NCBI GenBank assembly: GCA_012035435.1
Contig: JAAUPH010000045.1
Span: forward strand, 1-11,926
Direction of reading: 5' to 3'
DNA length: 11,926 bases
Source: Sphingopyxis sp.
GTDB taxonomy: Bacteria > Pseudomonadota > Alphaproteobacteria > Sphingomonadales > Sphingomonadaceae
Positions 6,089-11,926 of the stretch are shown one piece after another. Each line of letters begins with the position of its first letter. Position 1 is the first letter of the stretch. A model generated the notes under the pieces. It had not been told where the DNA came from and did no database searches. It saw only the letters and a program-made list of their open reading frames with translations. The position numbers were made by a program, and so were the translations under genes.

Positions 6089-8266
6089 ATGAAAACAAAG
6101 CTCATCCTCGCAACAGCCAGCCTTGTCATGGCTGTTCCCGCTTATGCGCAGGAGGCTGAGGACGCCGACGGCAAAACCATCGTGGTGACCGCCACGCGTG
6201 TCGAGGAGGATCGCGAGAAAGTGCCAGCCTCGATCGCCGTTCAAGATGTGGATGAGCTTCGTCGTAACGGCTTCACTTTCGGAACCGACGAGTATCGCGG
6301 CGTCACGGGCGTATTCTTTCGGCGGGGAGAAGGCGATGGCGATGAGTTTCCGTTCGTGTCGTTTCGCGGATCACTGGGCACCGAAGGCTCGCTAAGCCTG
6401 ATCGATGGAGTGCCAATCGTCGGCCTTTATGAGGAAACGCAGCTCAACGAGATACCATATGACGCGATTGAACGGATCGAGATTGTCAAAGGGCCAGTTT
6501 CGGCGCTCTACGGGCGCGGAGCGCTTTATGGCGCAACCAACTATATCACGAAGAGTCCTCGCTCGGATGCCATTTCGGTCGCGCTGACCGGTGGCAGCGA
6601 TGATTTCTATCGCGGCGAAGTCACCCTGTCGCGTCGGCTGGGAGACAATGGCGGCATCCTGCTCAGCGGTTCCTACGAAGACTATGGCGGCTGGCGCGAA
6701 CAGGGTGGTCGCAAAATCTGGAATATCTTTGGCAAGGCCGATTTCGATCTTGGCGATAAGACCACGCTGACGGCTTTTGCCAACTACAATGATCGCTTGT
6801 CCGAATTGCCGAACGGCATTCCGCTAGACGCGAACGGCGAACTCTTGCCGTTTCAGGGCGGGCGCAGCGGGTTTATCGGCTTTGGCGAACCGTTCAACGA
6901 CAGCCGCAACGCGATGGGCGGGCTGAAGCTCGAACATCGGGCGACTGACGCGCTGACCCTCACGCTTTCGGCGCAAGCGCGGCGCATCAAGCGCGATGTC
7001 TTCCTTAATTTCTTCGATCCCTTCGGAGCCGACCTTTCTCGCAATGTGGTCGGCTATAACGGCTTTCGTGGAGCGACGACACAAAAGGTCGGTTTCCTCG
7101 AAGGCACGGTCAATTGGCGCGTCGGCAGCCACAATATCATCGCAGGGATCAGCGGCGAGCGTTCGAAAATCCGCGAGGATATCCGCTGGACAGGTCAGAA
7201 CGGCTTCACTCCGGAATGCGGTTTCACCTTTTTCCTCGTAGAGGTCGATGCGCGCACCGGCGCAGTCCTCAATCGAAACCATCCCTGTTTCGTGGTCGAT
7301 AGCCCGCTAACCCAGGACCGCTTCACCAATAGCTTCTGGGGTGCATTCATTCAGGACGAGATCAGCCTTTCGGATCGTTTCGTGCTCACCCTTGGCGGAC
7401 GCTATGACAGCTTCCGCCGCAAAGCGACTTATTTGCCGATTGCAGGAGTGACAGACGGTGGCGAGCTGACCGGCAAGGCCGATGCGTTTTCGCCTAAGGC
7501 AACACTCTCCTATCGGCCCGATTGGGGGCAGATTTACTTTGCCTATGGCCGGGGATTCAACTCCAACTTCGGCGCGACCTTCGAGTGGGACCCGGTGCAA
7601 TATGCCCGACCCGAAACCCGCCCGACGACCATCGATAGTTATGAAATCGGCGTGAAGGGCCGCGCACTCGACGACGCGCTGCGTTTCGAGGCCGCCATCT
7701 ACTATACGCGGCAAAAGAACCGGCGGCAAATCATCCCGAACCCAGCCGCAGAAACCGATTTCACCGCGCCGTTCAATCTGGTCACCTTCGGCGATCTGTA
7801 TGAAGGCAAGGGTGCCGAAGTATCGCTCGACATTCGCCCTCGCGACGGGACCAGTTTTCGCATTGCCTACAGCTATATCGATCCCGAGTGGAAGGATTAC
7901 GTCCTCCAGACGTTCGCCGGGCCAGTAGATCTGTCAGGGACAACGCCGACGGGCGTGCCCCAGCATATCGTTTACATCCAAGGTGACCAGCGGATCACCA
8001 GCTGGCTGACCGCGCGGGCGATTTTCGAATTTTACGACGATTATTTCTACACCGCCGACAATCGCTTCCGCGATGGTGGTCACGAGCTGCTCACACTCGG
8101 TGCGCGCATTCAGCCTGAGAGCTGGAACAACGTCTCGCTCGACTTGACCCTGACCAACGCGCTGGGCGAGAAATATGAAAGCTATTTCGGCACGCGTAAC
8201 CGCCCGACCTACGCCGTCCCTGGCCCTCCTCGGCAATTCCGCGCAACTCTGAAAGCTAATTTCTGA
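6089..8266 (+). CDS. TonB-dependent outer-membrane receptor
   Basis: The ATG at 6089 (725 residues) has an AGG 8 bases upstream and opens a clean signal peptide ending AYAQ at residue 21; a TTG two codons earlier is less likely. A TonB box-like TIVVTAT lies at 30-36. The plug domain follows, with IERIEIVKGPVSALYGRGAL near 127-146, and then a barrel ending in KANF with the terminal aromatic residue needed for outer-membrane assembly. C377 and C400 lie in what should be an extracellular loop and could form a disulphide. The length is normal for the family. It overlaps the substrate-binding protein gene by one base (TGATG), so the two are translationally coupled. Association with a FecCD-type importer and a Zur-like regulator suggests uptake of a metal chelate. 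The ligand is not readable from sequence; a haem, cobalamin or siderophore substrate is also possible. Confidence 0.9.
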   Translation: MKTKLILATASLVMAVPAYAQEAEDADGKTIVVTATRVEEDREKVPASIAVQDVDELRRNGFTFGTDEYRGVTGVFFRRGEGDGDEFPFVSFRGSLGTEGSLSLIDGVPIVGLYEETQLNEIPYDAIERIEIVKGPVSALYGRGALYGATNYITKSPRSDAISVALTGGSDDFYRGEVTLSRRLGDNGGILLSGSYEDYGGWREQGGRKIWNIFGKADFDLGDKTTLTAFANYNDRLSELPNGIPLDANGELLPFQGGRSGFIGFGEPFNDSRNAMGGLKLEHRATDALTLTLSAQARRIKRDVFLNFFDPFGADLSRNVVGYNGFRGATTQKVGFLEGTVNWRVGSHNIIAGISGERSKIREDIRWTGQNGFTPECGFTFFLVEVDARTGAVLNRNHPCFVVDSPLTQDRFTNSFWGAFIQDEISLSDRFVLTLGGRYDSFRRKATYLPIAGVTDGGELTGKADAFSPKATLSYRPDWGQIYFAYGRGFNSNFGATFEWDPVQYARPETRPTTIDSYEIGVKGRALDDALRFEAAIYYTRQKNRRQIIPNPAAETDFTAPFNLVTFGDLYEGKGAEVSLDIRPRDGTSFRIAYSYIDPEWKDYVLQTFAGPVDLSGTTPTGVPQHIVYIQGDQRITSWLTARAIFEFYDDYFYTADNRFRDGGHELLTLGARIQPESWNNVSLDLTLTNALGEKYESYFGTRNRPTYAVPGPPRQFRATLKANF

Positions 8267-9465
8267 TGCGCTGGGCGATCTTGATCCTGGCGGCGATGCT
8301 GTCTGCCTGCAACGGGCAAGACGGTGCTACGCCCACCGAGATCAAGACTGGCAAGTCCATTTCGATGGCCCATAGCAAAACCTTCTCTGTCACCGAACGC
8401 GACGGTTACAGGATCGTCGATATCGAGGCATCGGTCGTCGCATGGGGCGGCACCGCAGGAGGGCAGCCGCAACGCGCGCGGCTCGTGCTGGTGCCTCGTG
8501 AGGCAAAACCGCCCGAACTGACCGGCGAGCTCGCAGGGGCAACACTGATCCGCACGCCCGTCGCGCGCATCGCGGTCAATGATCAGCCGCACGAAGCCAT
8601 CGTCCGCGCCCTTGGGGTCTCTGACCGACTGGTAGCCGTTGGCGGGCATAGTAGCTATGACGATGGCATTCGCGGGCGCGTCAAACGCGGCGAAGTGCAG
8701 CAGGTTGGTTATGGCTGGCACCAGCCGCCCACGCTCGATGCGCTGGTTGCCTCAAAACCCGACGTCTTTCTCGCGCGCATGGCTGATCTGACGCACACCC
8801 AGCATTTGCAGCGTGTCCAGGCATTGGGGATTCCGGTCGTGCCAACCTTTATCGATGCCGAACCGCACTATCTGGGCCGCGTCGATTGGGTGCGCCTTGT
8901 CGGGATGCTGACGGGAAACGAGCGAGAGGCAGACGCCTTCGTGGCTGAAGTCACGCGTGAGGTGGAGCGGCTCAAGACGCTCTCCGCCGCCCAACCGAAG
9001 CGGTCGCTACTATGGGCGTGGTATTTGAGCGGTGGTGATCGATGGTCCGTTACGCAGCGCAATGCCGATGCGGCACTGATCCGCGATGCTAATCTTGAGC
9101 TTGTGATGGGGGGCGCAGACGATCCGCGCCTCGACAGTTTCTCGCGGCTATCGACCGAGCAACTTTTACAGGGCGGCACCAAAGCCGATTGCTGGATGAT
9201 CCGCGACCCGCTCTCCAGTCCCTTCGGGAAGAAGGACGTGCTGGCGAGGTTCAAAGCCTATCGCGAGGGTTGCGTATTCTGGCAGCCGGGTGCCAAGAGC
9301 CCGAAATCAGACAGTTGGGAAGTCTGGGAGATGGGCGCGATCCGCCCCGACTGGCTGTTGGCGGATATCATCAAGATCGGCCATCCCGCCCTGCGCGATG
9401 GGCGTTGGCGCTACTTCGAACCAGAAAATTGGGAGGGCGCAGGTGGCGGTTCGAGCGCACATTAG
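8266..9465 (+). CDS. ABC transporter substrate-binding lipoprotein (BtuF/FepB type)
   Basis: This 399-residue protein starts at the ATG overlapping the receptor stop. A short hydrophobic segment ends in the lipobox LSAC with C15 as the lipidation site, so the protein is membrane-anchored in the periplasm. After a beta-rich lead-in (about 30-90) comes the type III binding-protein fold: the first lobe contains RIAVNDQPHEAIVRALGVSD and PTLDALVASKPDVFL, then a long linking helix (about 220-245), then the second lobe. This class binds metal-chelate complexes (siderophores, haem, cobalamin) and delivers them to a FecCD permease. The order receptor, binding protein, permease, ATPase is the standard uptake series. 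It has two further cysteines (near residues 309 and 335) in a region that could contact ligand. The 3' end overlaps the permease start by 23 bases. Confidence 0.85.
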   Translation: MRWAILILAAMLSACNGQDGATPTEIKTGKSISMAHSKTFSVTERDGYRIVDIEASVVAWGGTAGGQPQRARLVLVPREAKPPELTGELAGATLIRTPVARIAVNDQPHEAIVRALGVSDRLVAVGGHSSYDDGIRGRVKRGEVQQVGYGWHQPPTLDALVASKPDVFLARMADLTHTQHLQRVQALGIPVVPTFIDAEPHYLGRVDWVRLVGMLTGNEREADAFVAEVTREVERLKTLSAAQPKRSLLWAWYLSGGDRWSVTQRNADAALIRDANLELVMGGADDPRLDSFSRLSTEQLLQGGTKADCWMIRDPLSSPFGKKDVLARFKAYREGCVFWQPGAKSPKSDSWEVWEMGAIRPDWLLADIIKIGHPALRDGRWRYFEPENWEGAGGGSSAH

Positions 9466-10474
9466 CAATGGCCTATTGCTGGCCGCGCTAATCGCGCTCG
9501 CCGTCTATGCGCTTTCCTATGGGCAGATCAGCCTGTCGGTCACCGACGCTTTGGCTGCGCTTGCAGGATCGGGCGGCGATCCGCTGGCCGAACAGATTGT
9601 CCGCGACATACGATTGCCTCGCGTGGCTGCTGCGATCCTTGCGGGGGCCGCGCTGGGCGTTGGCGGCGTGTTGATGCAGGCACTGCTGCGCAATCCGGTC
9701 GCCGATGCCTGGTCGCTCGGTCTTCTTGCAGGCGGACAATTAGGAGTTGCCGTGACTGTGACTGCGGCTGCCTATGCGGGGCCGGCAGCGGTGTCGTTTC
9801 TGACCGTGTTTGCGGGGCCAAGCATTACCGTTGCCGCCGCGCTTGGCGTTGCGCTTACGGCTGCCTTCATGCTGACGCTGGGCCGCCGCGTCGGTGCAAT
9901 CACGCTTCTGGTTATAGGACTGATGATCGGCTTTACCGCGCAAGGTGTCACCAGTGTTCTGCTCCATTTCGCAGCGCGCGCTGGCGGGCGCGTTTACGGC
10001 GGCTGGAGCGATGCCAGCTTTGCCGGGGTTGAAGCAGCGAATTTGCCGTGGCTCGCCATTCCTGTCGGCGTTGGGCTCATCGTGGCAGTCGCAACTGCCA
10101 AACCGCTGACCTCGCTCCTGCTTGGCGAAACCTATGCCGAAAGTCTCGGTACCCGCGTCGTGGCCCTACGGCGGCTGGCCCTTGCGGCAACCGTATTGCT
10201 GGTTGCGCCAGTCATTGCATTTTGCGGGCCGGTGTCTTTCGTCGGATTGATAGCTCCGCATTTCGCCCGGGGTTTGGCAGGAACCGCGCGGATCATGCCG
10301 CTATTGTTTCCGGCAGCATTGGGCGGCGCACTGCTTGCGCTGGCAGGTGATGCGGTGGTTCATGCACCTTGGGAGCAGCACTTTCTTCATCTCAACGCCA
10401 TCCTCGCGATTATCGGCGCGCCGATTGTTATCCTTATCCTCATTTTCTCGCCTGCGATGCGGGGGCAACGCTGA
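9443..10474 (+). CDS. FecCD-family ABC permease for a metal chelate
   Basis: The chosen start is the GTG at 9443, with a strong GGGAGGG (9431-9437) five bases before it. It gives 343 residues, normal for FecCD/BtuC permeases; starts further upstream would read through the binding-protein gene in another frame. The protein is almost entirely hydrophobic, with about nine or ten predicted membrane helices. It carries the family motifs: RLPRVAAAILAGAALGVGG near the N-terminus, LLRNPVADAWSLGL (a variant of RNPLADPxxLG), and GPVSFVGLIAPHFAR, the coupling-helix region that contacts the ATPase. It forms the inner-membrane channel that receives substrate from the lipoprotein and is driven by the next gene's ATPase, whose ATG overlaps its stop (TGATG). 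Confidence 0.9.
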   Translation: MAVRAHISNGLLLAALIALAVYALSYGQISLSVTDALAALAGSGGDPLAEQIVRDIRLPRVAAAILAGAALGVGGVLMQALLRNPVADAWSLGLLAGGQLGVAVTVTAAAYAGPAAVSFLTVFAGPSITVAAALGVALTAAFMLTLGRRVGAITLLVIGLMIGFTAQGVTSVLLHFAARAGGRVYGGWSDASFAGVEAANLPWLAIPVGVGLIVAVATAKPLTSLLLGETYAESLGTRVVALRRLALAATVLLVAPVIAFCGPVSFVGLIAPHFARGLAGTARIMPLLFPAALGGALLALAGDAVVHAPWEQHFLHLNAILAIIGAPIVILILIFSPAMRGQR

Positions 10475-11254
10475 TGCTGGTGCTCCACGACCTTGAAGTG
10501 GGATATCGCACAGCACGTGGAGCGGTTTTGCAGCCGATTTCGCTCACCGCCGATCCAGGCGCGTTCGTGTGCGTATTGGGCCGCAACGGCGCTGGAAAAT
10601 CCACCCTGATGCGGACGATTGCGGGGCTGCAAAGCGCCCTTAGCGGCAGTGCGAGCCTCGCGGGTGATGCGATCAGCAGCCTTCCAGCCGCCGAACGCGC
10701 GCGGCGGATTGCGGTCGTGTTGACCGAGCGTTCGGCAAGCCCCGGCCTTACTGTAAGCGATGTGGTGCAACTGGGGCGCCAGCCCTTCACCAACTGGCAA
10801 GGGCGGCTTGCGAGCAATGACCGCATGCTCGCTGCGGAAGCGCTGGAAACGGCAGGCGCATCGGCTTTTGAAGGTCGCTATTTCGACGATCTGTCCGATG
10901 GCGAACGCCAACGCGTGATGATTGCTCGTGCACTTGCCCAAAGTCCGAAGCTGATGGTCCTCGACGAGATCACCGCTTTTCTCGACCTGCCGGGCCGTGT
11001 CGAAGTATGGCGCTGCTGCGCGTCATGCGCGAGAAACCGGCACGATCATCCTGCTGTCGAGCCACGATCTCGACCTGTCGCTGCAACTGGCGGACTCGAT
11101 CTGGCTCCTCGACGGGCTAGGCGGCCTCGCGACCGGGAGCGCCGAAAGCCTGAGCAAAGACGGCGCAATCGGCGCGGCATTCGATACAAACGACGTAATC
11201 TTCTCCGCGCAACTGGGGCGGTTCGAATTGACGGAAGGACAACGCAATGGGTGA
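10474..11254 (+). CDS. FecE-like ABC importer ATPase with two single-base frame breaks
   Basis: Starting at the ATG overlapping the permease stop, the first frame encodes Walker A GRNGAGKST (36-44), the signature LSDGERQRVMIARALA (from residue 140) and Walker B LMVLDE (160-165). After GRVEV (11007) protein-like sequence moves to a second frame (MALLRVMRE, 11007-11033). After the AAA at 11034-11036 it moves to a third (TGTIILLSSHDLDLSLQLAD), which carries the H-loop histidine and a normal C-terminus ending at 11254. One missing base at each point explains both shifts, and the second is in an A run. With both corrected, the protein has about 260 residues, as expected for FecE/BtuD ATPases. Uncorrected, the first frame runs on as nonsense to 11526. 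The gene energises the FecCD permease. The residue after the first lobe is TERS rather than the usual Q-loop glutamine context. Confidence 0.8.
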
Positions 11255-11926
11255 AACCATTCTCCAAGCCCAAGCCCTCACCAAACGATACGGCGACACA
11301 CTCGCGCTCGATGCACTCGACCTGTCGGTCGCGGCGGGCGAGATTGTCTGTTTACTCGGGGCCAATGGCGCGGGGAAGACGACGACGATCAACCTGTTCT
11401 TGGGTTTTACCGAGCCGACGACGGGCAGCGCACTTGTGTGCGGCATGGATGTGCAAGCCGATCCGGTGGCGGCGCGTGAGGCGTTGGGCTATGTTGCGGA
11501 AGTGGTGGCGCTTTATCCGGCGCTGACGGGTGCAGAGAACCTTGCCTTCTTTTGCGAACTGGCAGGACAGCCTGCCGATGCCGCGCGGCGCGATGCGATC
11601 CTTGCGCAGTTGCGATTTCCCGATGGCGCGATTGAGCGGCCTGCGGGCACCTATTCGAAAGGGATGCGGCAGAAGCTCGGGCTGGCCATCGCATTGATGA
11701 AGAATGCCAAGGCCATCCTGCTCGATGAGCCTTTGTCGGGGCTCGATCCGGCGGCGGCAAACGATCTGGTCACGGTGCTCAAGGAAACGGCGGCGGGCGG
11801 GGTCGCACTGCTGGTTTCGACGCATGACATTTTCCGCGCCAAGGAACTGGCGAGCCGCATCGGCATCATGCGCCACGGCGTGCTGGTCGAGACGGTCAAC
11901 CCGGCCTCGCTGAGCGCAGGCGAGCT
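11247..11926 (+). CDS. ABC-2-type transporter ATP-binding protein, partial at right edge
   Basis: The ATG at 11247 has AAGGA (11235-11239) seven bases upstream and overlaps the previous gene by eight bases. The first 226 residues are visible and the frame is open at the edge. Motifs are Walker A GANGAGKTT (38-46), the signature YSKGMRQKLGLA (from 136), Walker B AILLDEPLSGLD (156-167), and the H-loop histidine H193 in STHD. The YSKGM signature and short spacing are typical of ATPases of ABC-2 transporters (export, NosF/CcmA-like), not of FecE importers. Its permease partner would lie beyond the window. Being translationally coupled to an uptake operon is notable; it might export a chelator or help receptor or lipoprotein function, but the sequence does not show which. 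The first 243 bases have an 88% identical copy at 5720-5962. Confidence 0.88.
   Translation, partial: MGETILQAQALTKRYGDTLALDALDLSVAAGEIVCLLGANGAGKTTTINLFLGFTEPTTGSALVCGMDVQADPVAAREALGYVAEVVALYPALTGAENLAFFCELAGQPADAARRDAILAQLRFPDGAIERPAGTYSKGMRQKLGLAIALMKNAKAILLDEPLSGLDPAAANDLVTVLKETAAGGVALLVSTHDIFRAKELASRIGIMRHGVLVETVNPASLSAGE

Noticed and set aside
9290..9442. Longer start for the FecCD permease
   Set aside because: The extension overlaps the binding-protein gene in another frame and is not membrane-like; the GTG at 9443 has a strong ribosome site and gives the normal family length.
11008..11526. Continuation of the FecE-like frame as a longer 350-residue fusion protein
   Set aside because: After 11007 the frame gives arginine-rich nonsense, while the real ATPase C-terminus and the next ATPase are found in other frames.
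1..11926. tRNA, rRNA, CRISPR array, transposase or integrase
   Set aside because: I looked on both strands and saw no regularly spaced repeats, no tRNA-like folds and no transposase or recombinase motifs; the rearrangements carry no visible mobile-element signature.

Overview
The window looks like an accessory segment of an alphaproteobacterium, most likely a sphingomonad. Grounds for this are the moderately high GC, the density of TonB-dependent receptor genes, the Fur/Zur plus COG0523 pairing, and a small minus-strand protein (1203-1391) of a type I associate with sphingomonad accessory DNA. This is judgement from sequence style; no search was run.

Layout. Positions 1-860 hold gene remnants: the start of a lipoprotein gene (+), then on the minus strand an unidentified coding-like stretch, a YggX-like fragment without its N-terminus, and the C-terminal end of a methyltransferase. 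Positions 927-1178 encode a short one-helix membrane protein that may also be truncated. Positions 1203-1391 (-) encode a small conserved-looking protein, followed by about 560 bases with no convincing gene but a long inverted repeat. From about 1950 to the right edge lies a metal-acquisition region: a Fur-family (Zur-like) regulator (-); a divergent COG0523/CobW GTPase reading frame interrupted by one TGA and then running in frame into a TonB-dependent receptor that lacks its signal peptide; a perfect 15-bp hairpin; a short chimeric gene (start of an ABC ATPase joined to the last 38 residues of a receptor); and a tightly overlapping operon of an intact TonB-dependent receptor, a lipoprotein substrate-binding protein, a FecCD permease, a FecE-like ATPase (with two single-base frame breaks) and an ABC-2-type ATPase cut by the window edge.

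How it would work together (inference). The outer-membrane receptor takes up a metal chelate using TonB energy, the lipoprotein hands it to the FecCD/FecE importer, the COG0523 GTPase allocates scarce metal (probably zinc) in the cytoplasm, and the Zur-like repressor controls the divergent promoters through a palindrome at 2378-2396. The role of the ABC-2-type ATPase is open; it normally pairs with an exporter permease that would lie beyond the right edge.

The most striking property is mosaicism. There are two in-frame fusions between cytoplasmic proteins and receptor pieces, an 88% identical duplicated ATPase start, and clusters of single-base indels in two otherwise well-conserved genes. 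Either the locus has been reshaped by deletions between receptor/ABC modules, or the assembly is chimeric and error-prone. The sequence alone cannot separate these.
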